Shown here: positions 17,680 to 25,835 of the stretch, piece by piece
Layout: each line of letters starts with the position of its first letter
Numbering within the stretch: the stretch's first letter is position 1
Assembly (NCBI GenBank): GCA_963762165.1
Contig: CAVXJN010000001.1
Coordinates: 868,001-932,000 of the forward strand
Origin: CAVXJN01 sp963762165
GTDB lineage: Bacteria > Pseudomonadota > Gammaproteobacteria > JASBUN01
Direction: 5' to 3'
Length of the DNA: 64,000 nt
Notes under the pieces: model-generated
The model's database searches: none
What the model was told of the DNA's origin: nothing
The model's input: only the letters and a program-made list of their open reading frames with translations
Made by a program: the position numbers and the translations under genes

Positions 17680-19008
17680 TCAGGCGTGACGGGAATGAGC
17701 GGCGAAATCAAGACTGGCGAAATCGGTGACGCGGTTGCGGCCGTCGGACTTGCTGGCATATAACGCCGCGTCGGCCTGGCGGAAGCATTCCTCTGCACTA
17801 GGTGCTTCCGCGCTGGCGACTACACTGGTGATGCCGATGCTTACGGTCACGACCACCTGGTCTCCATCGACCTCGATCGGCGTTTCTTCGATCCGTTTGC
17901 GCAGGTGCTCGCCGATTTTCGCCGCTTCGTTGGCGCCAGCGTGCCGGCACAAAGCCACGAACTCTTCACCACCGATACGGCATACCACGTCCGTCTTGCG
18001 CAGCGAGGACTCCAGCAAGCTTGCTACCCGCTGCAACACGGTATCGCCGCTCTTGTGCCCATAGGTGTCGTTGACGCGCTTAAAATGATCGATATCGATC
18101 AGCAGCACAGAACAAGGTTCGGCATGGCGGGCAAACATTGCCAGCTCCGCTTCCATGATGCCTTCGAAATGGCGACGGTTGTACAAACTCGTGAGCGGGT
18201 CCGTGATGGACAATTTGGTCAACTCTTCGTTCACCCGTCGCAGTTCGCTGGATTGGCGCAGCAACTGGCGGTTGGATTCGCGCAATTGGGTATCGGCGAG
18301 ATCGATCTTCGACTGCAGGCGTTGGTTGACCACGTTCAACTGTGCCCGCATGCGATTGAACTGCGTGGCGAGGTTGCCGAACTCGTCGTCGCTGGTCAGC
18401 GGGATATCCCGTGAAATGGTGCCGTCGTCTCCCACGCCATCACCAAGCGAACTGGAAATGAGCGTCACCGGCCGCACGATCAGGTACGACAGCGCCAAGA
18501 ACTCACCAAGCGCGATCAGCAGGATAATGAACGCCTCGCGTTTGATCAGCGCGTCCCGCCGTTGCTCCATCTGATTGATGATGCGAGTGTTGTCCAGGCC
18601 GAGACTCAATGCTCCGACCTTCTGACCGTCAAAAACGATGTCGCGCTGAAAACTGGCGCCGTTACCGCCGGCCACATCGCCGCCATGGCCGGATTCCGCC
18701 ATGAGATTGCCCTGATCGCTCACCACCCGGGCGTAGGCGATATCCTGGGATTGGACGATCTCGTCGAGTAGCATCTGCACAGCATGATAGTCGTAACCCA
18801 CGACGCTGAAGGCGAGCGCCTGGGAAACGAATCGCGACAGATCCTCTCCGCGCTGCATGGTTTCGTGGAGGATATCGTCCTTTTGCTCGCGCAGTGTCAG
18901 CCAGCCGGTAAAGGTAAGCGACAGGGACAGGACGCCGAGCAATACGAGCACCATCTTCTGGCGCACGCCGAGGCGCAAAATGGCAGACAACCGATAAAAA
19001 ATGCGCAT
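17680..19008 (-). CDS. Membrane diguanylate cyclase with periplasmic CHASE8-like domain and HAMP
   Basis: 442 residues from ATG 19008. Order: membrane span 1 (about 17-37), a periplasmic domain (about 40-155) resembling the CHASE8 sensor of YfiN/TpbB cyclases (EDLSRFVSQALAFSVVGYD, MLLDEIVQSQDIAYARV), span 2 (about 159-178), HAMP (RPVTLISSSLGDGVG to DDEFGNLATQFNRM), a coiled coil, and GGDEF. The active site is GGEEF at 346-350 and the inhibition site RKTD is at 337-340. No EAL domain, so it only makes c-di-GMP. It is followed directly by a PhnD-like binding protein, a plausible periplasmic partner. Confidence 0.92.
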   Translation of the reverse strand: MRIFYRLSAILRLGVRQKMVLVLLGVLSLSLTFTGWLTLREQKDDILHETMQRGEDLSRFVSQALAFSVVGYDYHAVQMLLDEIVQSQDIAYARVVSDQGNLMAESGHGGDVAGGNGASFQRDIVFDGQKVGALSLGLDNTRIINQMEQRRDALIKREAFIILLIALGEFLALSYLIVRPVTLISSSLGDGVGDDGTISRDIPLTSDDEFGNLATQFNRMRAQLNVVNQRLQSKIDLADTQLRESNRQLLRQSSELRRVNEELTKLSITDPLTSLYNRRHFEGIMEAELAMFARHAEPCSVLLIDIDHFKRVNDTYGHKSGDTVLQRVASLLESSLRKTDVVCRIGGEEFVALCRHAGANEAAKIGEHLRKRIEETPIEVDGDQVVVTVSIGITSVVASAEAPSAEECFRQADAALYASKSDGRNRVTDFASLDFAAHSRHA

Positions 19009-19233
19009 GGATTCGACGGTCCCGGCCCTCTGCGATACCTTCAGACGACCTGATTCAGTTTCCAAACCTTTACAGACAACGCTGCAAAGGGAGTGGGCAC
19101 GAGTTCGCAGCAGCCTTGCGGCCGCCGCTCGAACTCGCAATCGGACAATAAATCGGCCAGTCGCCCGCAGCCTTTAGGCTAAGCGCGCAAATTGATGAAT
19201 CTGCAGAAATTTATCGGATTGGCGGCGGATGGC

Positions 19234-19662
19234 TCAACATTGCTCCCACGGCAAACCGTGGTGGCGCCAACCGCCCGTACTGCTGCGATGGTGATGGTCG
19301 TCGAGTTCACCCTCGAACCCTTCGACGATATTGTAAACTTCGGTGAATCCTTCCTTGATCAAGCGTTCTCCGGCGGCATGGGACCGTTTGCCGCTGCGGC
19401 AGATTAAGATCACCGGCGCGCAACCCGCGTCGTCGTCGCAACTGACGCCCCCGAGCAGCACCTTGCGCACTTCGGTAACGAAATGGGGATTGATCACCCA
19501 GTCCGGCTCATCGATCCAGGGGACGTGAATCGCCCCGGCGGGATGACCGACGAACAAGAACTCCATATTGGAGCGCACGTCGATCAATACCGTTCGCGGA
19601 TCGTCCTGCAACCGTTGCCATGCCGCCTGCGGCGTCAGTGGCTTTACCGTGTGCTCTACCAT
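19234..19662 (-). CDS. Rhodanese-like sulfurtransferase domain protein
   Basis: 142 residues from ATG 19662. Single rhodanese domain: LTPQAAWQRLQDDPRTVLID then VRSNMEFLFVGHPAGAIHVPW, and the active-site loop CRSGKRSHAA with the catalytic Cys. It likely transfers or carries persulfide sulfur in the cytoplasm; partner unknown. An extra Cys-containing insert (GGVSCDDDAGC) precedes the active strand. The tail is His-rich (DDHHHRSS). It lies in divergent orientation to selO. Confidence 0.9.
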   Translation of the reverse strand: MVEHTVKPLTPQAAWQRLQDDPRTVLIDVRSNMEFLFVGHPAGAIHVPWIDEPDWVINPHFVTEVRKVLLGGVSCDDDAGCAPVILICRSGKRSHAAGERLIKEGFTEVYNIVEGFEGELDDHHHRSSTGGWRHHGLPWEQC

Positions 19663-19801
19663 TTCAACTCCCGGACGTTGACGACATTTGCCGCAATTAT
19701 AGCCCCTGAGGGGTGTCCTCATGGACCCGCGCTGACGACTACGCGGTATCCCTACTACATCCGGGTTGATGCGCCGGGTCCGCGGCCCGATCATGACTGC
19801 C

Positions 19802-21289
19802 ATGAAATCATTACAACAACTGCGCTTCGACAACTCCTACGCACGCCTGCCGGAATCTTTCCACAGCCGCCAGGCCGCGACGCCGTTCAGCAGCGCCCAC
19901 GTAGCGGCCTTCAATCCGTGCGCTGCAGAACTGCTGGACCTGGACCCAAAGGAAGCGGCGCGCCCGGAGTTCGTCGCCGCCTTGACCGGCGCCGCGCCGC
20001 TCGACGGTGCCGACCCGGTGGCCATGTGCTACTCGGGCCACCAGTTCGGCCATTACGTGCCGCGCCTCGGCGACGGCCGAGCGATCCTGCTCGGCGAAAT
20101 ACTCACCGACGAAGGTCGCCGCTGGGATCTGCATCTCAAAGGAGCTGGACCGACCCGGTACTCCCGCAGCGGCGACGGCCGTGCGGTGCTGCGCTCCACC
20201 ATTCGCGAATACCTGTGCGGCGAAGCCATGCACAGCCTCGGCATCCCCAGTAGCCGCGCCCTGTGCGTGATCGCCAGCGACGATGAGGTCTATCGCGAAC
20301 GGATCGAAACCGGTGCCATGCTCATACGTATGGCGCCCAGCCACGTGCGCTTCGGCAGCTTCGAGTACTTTTATTATCAGAACCGCTTCGCCGATCTGAA
20401 GCGCCTGGCGGATTACGTGATCGAACTGCACTTTCCGGCATTGGCGGACCAAGCCGATGCCTACGGCGCGCTGCTCGCGGAAGTCATCGCACGCACTGCC
20501 CGCCTGATTGCCCAGTGGCAGTCCGTGGGTTTTACCCACGGCGTCATGAACAGCGACAACATGGCCATCCTGGGATTCACCTTGGACTATGGCCCATTCG
20601 GCTTTCTGGATGCCTATGAGCCGGGTTACATCTGCAATCACTCCGATCATCACGGCCGCTATGCCTTCGATCAGCAGCCCGGCATCGGTTTGTTCAACCT
20701 GAGCTGTCTCGCCCAAGCGATGCTGCCGTTATTGAACGACGACGACCCCGAGGCGGCAGCGGCACAGGCCCGCGCGCTGCTGCAGGACTACGAGCCTGCA
20801 CTGCTGCGGGAATACGCCGCACGAATGGGCGCCAAGCTCGGCTTGCGGAGCGAGGAAGACGGAGATCGCACTTTGATCGCGGATTTGCTGCAACTGATGG
20901 CCGACCAGCACGTCGATTACACCCTATTGTTTCGCCGCTTGTGCGAATTCCAGGCTTCCGCGCCCGGGCAGCGTGCCGCAGCTGGGGATCTGTTCCAGGA
21001 TCGGGCCGCTTTCGATCGCTGGGCGCAACGCTACCGGCAGCGTCTACTACACGAACAAAGCGATGACCGCGAACGGCGCGCCGCCATGCTGCAGACCAAT
21101 CCAAAATACGTGCTGCGCAACTATATGGCCCAGATCGCCATCGAGCGCGCGGAGCGCGGCGATTTCAGCGAAACCGAGAACCTGTTGCGTCTGCTGCAGA
21201 CGCCTTTCGACGACCATCCCGAGTACGAGCACTATGCAGGGCAGCCCCCGGATTGGGCGCAAGAAATCGCCGTGAGCTGTTCGTCCTGA
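19802..21289 (+). CDS. selO: Protein adenylyltransferase SelO
   Basis: 495 residues, the usual bacterial length. Pseudokinase-fold enzyme that transfers AMP to hydroxyl side chains of proteins and takes part in redox stress responses. Motifs: MCYSGHQFGHYVPRLGDGRA, the nucleotide loop LKGAGPTRYSRSGDGRAVLR with conserved Lys and Arg, VGFTHGVMNSDNMAILG and the metal motif DYGPFGFLDAY. The C-terminus is VSCSS. In several relatives this Cys position is selenocysteine; here it is an ordinary TGT Cys. I chose ATG 19802 (ATG 19793 is also in frame). The downstream Trx/HEAT gene may be in the same unit. Confidence 0.95.
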   Translation: MKSLQQLRFDNSYARLPESFHSRQAATPFSSAHVAAFNPCAAELLDLDPKEAARPEFVAALTGAAPLDGADPVAMCYSGHQFGHYVPRLGDGRAILLGEILTDEGRRWDLHLKGAGPTRYSRSGDGRAVLRSTIREYLCGEAMHSLGIPSSRALCVIASDDEVYRERIETGAMLIRMAPSHVRFGSFEYFYYQNRFADLKRLADYVIELHFPALADQADAYGALLAEVIARTARLIAQWQSVGFTHGVMNSDNMAILGFTLDYGPFGFLDAYEPGYICNHSDHHGRYAFDQQPGIGLFNLSCLAQAMLPLLNDDDPEAAAAQARALLQDYEPALLREYAARMGAKLGLRSEEDGDRTLIADLLQLMADQHVDYTLLFRRLCEFQASAPGQRAAAGDLFQDRAAFDRWAQRYRQRLLHEQSDDRERRAAMLQTNPKYVLRNYMAQIAIERAERGDFSETENLLRLLQTPFDDHPEYEHYAGQPPDWAQEIAVSCSS

Positions 21290-21335
21290 TACAGGGGCGG
21301 CATAATGGATGCCCGAACGCCGCGACGGTAATCCT

Positions 21336-21980
21336 ATGAACTCCGCCCCGCCCGACGCGCTGCTGTTGCTCGCCCCGGGCTGTCCGCACTGCCCCGCGAT
21401 TTTGGATGGTTTGGCGCGTCTGGTGAAAGACGGCCACATCGGCAGCCTGGAAGTCGTCAACATCGCCGCTCGCCCGGACCGTGCCGCCGCGCTCGGCGTT
21501 CGATCCGTGCCCTGGGTGCGGGTCGGCGAGTTCGTCCTGGAGGGGGCGCGCAGTCCGCAGGAGTTGGCCCACTGGGCCGCCCAGGTCGGCACCGACGAAG
21601 GCGTACGCGAGTACGTCAGTGCCCGACTCAAAGATGGCGCGCTGGCGGATCTGGAACGTGTCCTTGCAAAGCAGCCGCACTGGCTGCCGGCGCTGCTGCC
21701 GCTGATTGCCGACCCCGACACCGAGTTGCATGTACGCATTGGCCTGGGAGCGTTGTTCGAGTCCATGGCCGGAAGCCCGTTGTTGCAGGGGTTGGTGCCG
21801 GCGCTGGGGCAGTTGAGCACCCATACCGATCGTCGGGTACGCAGCGACGCCTGCCATTACCTGGCGCTGTCGGGCAGCCGCGATGCCATCCCTTATTTAC
21901 GCGCCCGGCTTCAGGATTCAGAGTCGGAAGTGCGCGAAATCGCTGAGGAAAGTCTCACCGATTTGGCCGCCGACCCATGA
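21336..21980 (+). CDS. Thioredoxin-fold protein with HEAT-like C-terminal repeats
   Basis: 214 residues from ATG 21336. The N-terminal ~85 residues are thioredoxin-like, with a CxxC active site (APGCPHCPAIL), the later strand LGVRSVPWVRVGEFVLEG and the cis-Pro position in SVPW. The C-terminal part has HEAT-like helices (RRVRSDACHYLALSGSR, DAIPYLRARLQDSESEV and REIAEESL). This looks like a cytoplasmic redox protein with a protein-binding tail. It lies 46 bases after selO and overlaps the start of the DUF3301 gene by four bases, so all three are probably co-transcribed. Confidence 0.8.
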   Translation: MNSAPPDALLLLAPGCPHCPAILDGLARLVKDGHIGSLEVVNIAARPDRAAALGVRSVPWVRVGEFVLEGARSPQELAHWAAQVGTDEGVREYVSARLKDGALADLERVLAKQPHWLPALLPLIADPDTELHVRIGLGALFESMAGSPLLQGLVPALGQLSTHTDRRVRSDACHYLALSGSRDAIPYLRARLQDSESEVREIAEESLTDLAADP

Positions 21981-22273
21981 CCGAACTGGCCTTGGTCGCC
22001 GCCGCTGCCGCCATCGGCTGGTATTGGTATTCGAGTCTCCGTGCCCGGGAACAAGCCGCCCAGGCCGCCGCCGAAGCCTGCCGACGCCAGAATCTGCAAT
22101 TTCTGGACGATACTGTGGCGTTGCAAAGACTGGCCCTGACCCGAGATCACTACGGCCACCTGGCACTGCGGCGCAGCTACCGCTTCGAGTACAGCCAGAT
22201 TGGCAATGACCGCCAGCAGGGGTTCATCATCGTGGTCGGCGCGCGGGTCGAAACCGTCGGCCTGGCACCCTGA
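21977..22273 (+). CDS. DUF3301 protein, single N-terminal membrane span
   Basis: 98 residues; its ATG overlaps the TGA of the thioredoxin/HEAT gene (ATGA), giving translational coupling. An N-terminal hydrophobic segment (LALVAAAAAIGWYWYSSL) is followed by a basic helix and RRQNLQFLDDTVALQRLAL, then RRSYRFEYSQIGNDRQQGF, the conserved core of DUF3301. Function unknown. The family is common in gammaproteobacteria. Confidence 0.85.
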   Translation: MTELALVAAAAAIGWYWYSSLRAREQAAQAAAEACRRQNLQFLDDTVALQRLALTRDHYGHLALRRSYRFEYSQIGNDRQQGFIIVVGARVETVGLAP

Positions 22274-22284
22274 GGTCCAGCGCG

Positions 22285-23034
22285 TCAGGCCGACGGCAGC
22301 GCCTGCCAGCGAAAACCGGCGGCGGTGAGCGCCTCCTGGAGCGCTGCCATTGCTTCGTCGACCGCGGACCGGTCGCCGCGCAACCCCAGTTCGATCAGCG
22401 GGCGGTCGGCGTCGAGGGTCGGCAGACTGGATAGCCGCACCTGCGGGAACCTGGCGGTGAGCGCTTCCAGGATCGGCAGCAGTTCGCTTTCCGGGGTCTC
22501 GTATACCTGCAAGGAACGATCGAAAATACCTTCTAAAGCGAACCGATCCTGATAGTAGCGCTCCAAAACCCACTCCAGCATTGGCCAGGCCATGCGCGGA
22601 AACCCGGGCAGGAAGTGATGCTCGCCCCAACTGAAGCCGGGGATGCGGTTGTGGGGGTTGGGGATGATGCGACTGCCTTCGGGAAGCTCTGCCATGCGGA
22701 TGCGATGCGGATACGCCTGGGCGCCGAACTGCGCTTCGATCTCCGCCACCGCCTGTGGATGCGGAACCAGGCGGACGCCAGCGGCGCGGGCGGCGCAGTC
22801 GCGGGTGCGATCATCGGGCGTGGCGCCGATGCCGCCGAAACTGAACACCACATCGTCGCTCGACAGCGTCGCACGTAGCTCGGTTTCCAGGCGCTGCGCG
22901 TCGTCGCCGAGCAGATGCGCCCAATCCAGGGTCAATCCGTGGGCGCTCAGCAATTCGATGCCGGCGGCAAGGTGGCGGTCCTGACGTTTGCCGCTGAGCA
23001 GTTCGTCGCCAATGATGAGCAGCCCAAATCCCAC
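22285..23034 (-). CDS. CinA-type competence/damage-inducible nucleotide-binding protein, single domain
   Basis: About 249 residues. MoCF_biosynth fold: GFGLLIIGDELLSGKRQDRH, VVFSFGGIGATPDDRTRD, PHPQAVAEIEAQFG, ELPEGSRIIPNPHNRIPGF and LPGFPRMAWPMLEWVL. Only the N-terminal CinA domain is present; the C-terminal deamidase domain is absent, which is common for the short family. Relatives act on pyridine-nucleotide or ADP-ribose-like compounds. The probable start is GTG 23034; an upstream ATG at 23130 would overlap the YgjP-like gene by 86 bases. It is very close to that gene on the same strand. Confidence 0.85.
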   Translation of the reverse strand: MGFGLLIIGDELLSGKRQDRHLAAGIELLSAHGLTLDWAHLLGDDAQRLETELRATLSSDDVVFSFGGIGATPDDRTRDCAARAAGVRLVPHPQAVAEIEAQFGAQAYPHRIRMAELPEGSRIIPNPHNRIPGFSWGEHHFLPGFPRMAWPMLEWVLERYYQDRFALEGIFDRSLQVYETPESELLPILEALTARFPQVRLSSLPTLDADRPLIELGLRGDRSAVDEAMAALQEALTAAGFRWQALPSA

Positions 23035-23044
23035 GGCGCAGCGG

Positions 23045-23788
23045 TCAGGGAAAAGCCCAGGCGGGAATACAGCGGGCGGCGTCGCGCAAGGTTTGTTCGC
23101 AGAAGCGATATTCCGGACAGTGGCGCTCAACCAAAGCCCAATAGCGACGGGAATGATTCAAGAACAACGTGTGGCAGAGTTCGTGCACCAGCAGATAGCG
23201 GGCCGCAACCCGGTCGACGAACAGCAGGTTGCGGTTGAGGTTGATGTTGTGCTGCGCCGAACAGCTACCCCAGCGCGTTTTCTGCGCACGAATCGACGCG
23301 CTACGGTAAGGGAGATCCAGTTCCAGGCTGAGTTCCCGCAACCAGGGCAGCAACCGGCGCCGGGCGCGTGAATTGAGCCAATCGCATAGCGCCTTTTGCA
23401 TCTGCGCCTGGGTCTGATGGCGGATCAATACGCGATTGCCGGCGTGAAAACGTTCGCTGAAACGACGTGTAGCGGCACCGTACTCGACCCGCCAGCTTTC
23501 ACCGATGGCGGGAAATTCGACTGCTTGAGGAAGTGCAGCGTCCAACTCCGGCTTCTGTGCCCGTTGCGCGCGGACTTGAGCCAAGGTCTGCCGTAGCCAA
23601 TCCGAATGCTGGCGCACGAACGCTTCCGCGGCATACCGGTCGCAATGGACCGGAACCACCAATTCCACTTCCGCCAGATGGGAAACCTTGAGCTGAAGAT
23701 AGCGGGCGCGCTTGCTCGTGCGTATCGAATAGTGGGGTAATTCGTCCACCAATTCCTTGCTTGCGTCGCGCCCGGCCATGCTCCGCAT
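23045..23788 (-). CDS. YgjP-type zinc metallopeptidase (WLM/SprT-like)
   Basis: 247 residues from ATG 23788, with AGGGG at a suitable distance (ATG 23779 is the alternative). The zinc motif is HExxH in YLLVHELCHTLFLNHSRRYW. The family-specific TRWGSCSAQHNINLNRNLLF precedes it, and CPEYRFCEQTLR follows. N-terminal strands IRTSKRARYLQLKVSHLAEV are typical of the YgjP group. Substrate unknown. It ends 10 bases before the CinA-like start. Confidence 0.9.
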   Translation of the reverse strand: MRSMAGRDASKELVDELPHYSIRTSKRARYLQLKVSHLAEVELVVPVHCDRYAAEAFVRQHSDWLRQTLAQVRAQRAQKPELDAALPQAVEFPAIGESWRVEYGAATRRFSERFHAGNRVLIRHQTQAQMQKALCDWLNSRARRRLLPWLRELSLELDLPYRSASIRAQKTRWGSCSAQHNINLNRNLLFVDRVAARYLLVHELCHTLFLNHSRRYWALVERHCPEYRFCEQTLRDAARCIPAWAFP

Positions 23789-23895
23789 TGTCGCCCCTGC
23801 CCCGGCGCTGTCAACCGGGTATGCACGCAGGGCCTGTATCCGCGCCCGGTTCATCTATATACTTGGCAAGCTCGCAAACCACACCCCTTCAGTTG

Positions 23896-24426
23896 ATGTC
23901 AAAACAAAGCAGTTTTTCCTACGAAAAGTTACTCGAATGCGGACACGGCCGGCTCTTCGGACCGGGTAATGCGCAGTTGCCCCTGCCGCCGATGCTGATG
24001 TTCGACCGCATCGCCCATATCAGCGACGAGGGGGGCGCCTTCGGCAAAGGTGAAATCATCGCCGAACTGGACATTCAGCCCGACCTTTGGTTTTTCGGCT
24101 GCCACTTCGAAGGCGATCCGGTCATGCCGGGGTGTCTGGGCCTCGACGCCATGTGGCAATTGGTTGGATTCTTTCTAGGTTGGATGGGTGCGCCAGGACG
24201 AGGTCGTGCGCTGGGATGCGGCGATGTGCGGTTTACGGGACAAGTTACACCGGACAAGCGTCTCGTCACCTATCACATCAATTTGAAGCGACTCATCATG
24301 CGCCGACTGATCATGGGAATCGCCGATGCTTCAATGGCCGTGGACGGCGTTGAGATCTACACGGCCAAGGATCTGCGCGTTGGCCTGTTTGCCGATACCG
24401 GGGGGCTGGAGGAAACCAAGTCATGA
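23896..24426 (+). CDS. fabA: Beta-hydroxydecanoyl-ACP dehydratase/isomerase
   Basis: 176 residues. Makes and isomerises the 10-carbon unsaturated intermediate that starts anaerobic unsaturated fatty acid synthesis. Active-site residues are visible: His70 in FFGCHFEGDPVMPGC and Asp84 in LGLDAMWQL. Other family segments are LLECGHGRLFGPGNAQLP and LIMGIADASMAVDG. The stop overlaps the fabB start (ATGA), so the two are translationally coupled as in other gammaproteobacteria with the FabA-FabB pathway. Intact. Confidence 0.97.
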   Translation: MSKQSSFSYEKLLECGHGRLFGPGNAQLPLPPMLMFDRIAHISDEGGAFGKGEIIAELDIQPDLWFFGCHFEGDPVMPGCLGLDAMWQLVGFFLGWMGAPGRGRALGCGDVRFTGQVTPDKRLVTYHINLKRLIMRRLIMGIADASMAVDGVEIYTAKDLRVGLFADTGGLEETKS

Positions 24427-25640
24427 GACGCGTGGTCATTACCGGGATGGGGGCCGTTTCAAGTCTGGGCGCCAACCTGGATCAGATCCGCGATTCCCTC
24501 CGGGACGGTCGTTCCGGCATTCGCTTCATGCCCGAATACCGTGATCTGGGATTCCGCAGCCAAGTGGCAGGCGCACCGCCGGTGGAACCGGCGGAACGTA
24601 TTGATCGCAAGCTGCTGCGCTTCATGGGTGATGCGGCCGCCTATACCTACCTGGCGATGGAAGAAGCACTGGCCACTGCCGGCCTGGAAGCGGATCAGAT
24701 TTCCGATCCGCGCATCGGCCTGATCACCGGCTCGGGCGGCTCCTCCACTGCCAACATGCTCGCCGCCACCGATGCCTTGCGTGCCAAGGGCGTGCGGCGG
24801 GTGGGGCCGTACATGGTCACCCGTACCATGGGCAGCACCACCTCGGCCTGTGTCGGTACCGCCTATCGCATCAAAGGCACCTGCTATTCGCTGTCCTCCG
24901 CCTGCGCCACTAGCGCGCACTGCATCGGCACGGCGATGGAGCAGATTCAGCTGGGCAAGCAGGACATGGTGTTCGCCGGCGGCGGCGAGGAACTGCATTG
25001 GACCATGAGCGTTTTGTTCGATGCCATGGGCGCGCTTGCTTCCAATCACAATGACGATCCCGAACGCGCTTGCCGACCCTACGACCGTGATCGTGACGGT
25101 TTCGTCATCGCCGGTGGCGGCGGCATGGTGGTGGTCGAGGAACTGGAGCATGCGCTGGCCCGCGGCGCCAATATAATCGCCGAGATCGTCGGCTACGGCG
25201 CGACATCCGACGGCTACGACATGGTGCAACCCTCCGGCGAAGGTGCGGTGCGGTGCATGCACATGGCGCTGGAAGGCGTTACCGGACCAATCGACTACAT
25301 CAATGCCCATGGCACCGGAACCCCGGTGGGCGATGGTCGCGAATTGGAAGCCATCAAAGCGGTGTTCGGTGACCAAATACCGCTGGTCTCTTCCACCAAA
25401 TCCCTTTCCGGCCACTCATTGGGCGCTGCCGGCGTGCAGGAGGCTATCTACAGTTTGTTGATGATGCGCGATGGATTCATCAGCGCCTCGGCCAATATCG
25501 ACAATCTGGACCCGGACGCCGAAGGCGTACCAGTGGTACGGAGTTTGCGCGACGACGTCAGCATTCAGCGTGTTCTCTCCAACAGTTTCGGATTCGGTGG
25601 CGCCAACGCCTGCCTGGTGCTCGAACGGTTCCGCCAATAG
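24423..25640 (+). CDS. fabB: 3-oxoacyl-ACP synthase I
   Basis: 405 residues. Condensing enzyme that extends the unsaturated intermediate from FabA. The catalytic Cys161 sits in LSSACATSAHCIG, the first His in NAHGTGTPVGDGRE and the second in KSLSGHSLGAAGVQE. The C-terminus NSFGFGGANACLVLERF is standard. The close ATGA coupling to fabA identifies it as FabB and not FabF. A GC hairpin follows the stop. Intact. Confidence 0.97.
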   Translation: MRRVVITGMGAVSSLGANLDQIRDSLRDGRSGIRFMPEYRDLGFRSQVAGAPPVEPAERIDRKLLRFMGDAAAYTYLAMEEALATAGLEADQISDPRIGLITGSGGSSTANMLAATDALRAKGVRRVGPYMVTRTMGSTTSACVGTAYRIKGTCYSLSSACATSAHCIGTAMEQIQLGKQDMVFAGGGEELHWTMSVLFDAMGALASNHNDDPERACRPYDRDRDGFVIAGGGGMVVVEELEHALARGANIIAEIVGYGATSDGYDMVQPSGEGAVRCMHMALEGVTGPIDYINAHGTGTPVGDGRELEAIKAVFGDQIPLVSSTKSLSGHSLGAAGVQEAIYSLLMMRDGFISASANIDNLDPDAEGVPVVRSLRDDVSIQRVLSNSFGFGGANACLVLERFRQ

Positions 25641-25652
25641 TGCGCCCATGAC

Positions 25653-25672
25653 GCCGCCGGGCCACCGGCGGC
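25653..25672. terminator. Possible hairpin after fabB
   Basis: GCCGCCGG, loop GCCA, CCGGCGGC forms an 8-base stem beginning 13 bases after the fabB stop. No T-run follows, so it could be a weak terminator, a Rho-dependent end or an RNA-stability structure. It separates fabAB from the next gene, a GGDEF-EAL protein. Confidence 0.4.
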
Positions 25673-25835
25673 CGGCGCTCTCCAGCCTCCGCCCGATTGC
25701 AAACCAGCCGCACCTTTTCCCCGGCACGCCTCCGCGCCTGCCCGGTCGCTTTTCTTTAGTTATTGAATTTGGGGCCGATATGGTTCGAGATTCAGCCCGA
25801 AGCCTTCTGGGAGCCCGCTTGACTTGAGCTGGGGA

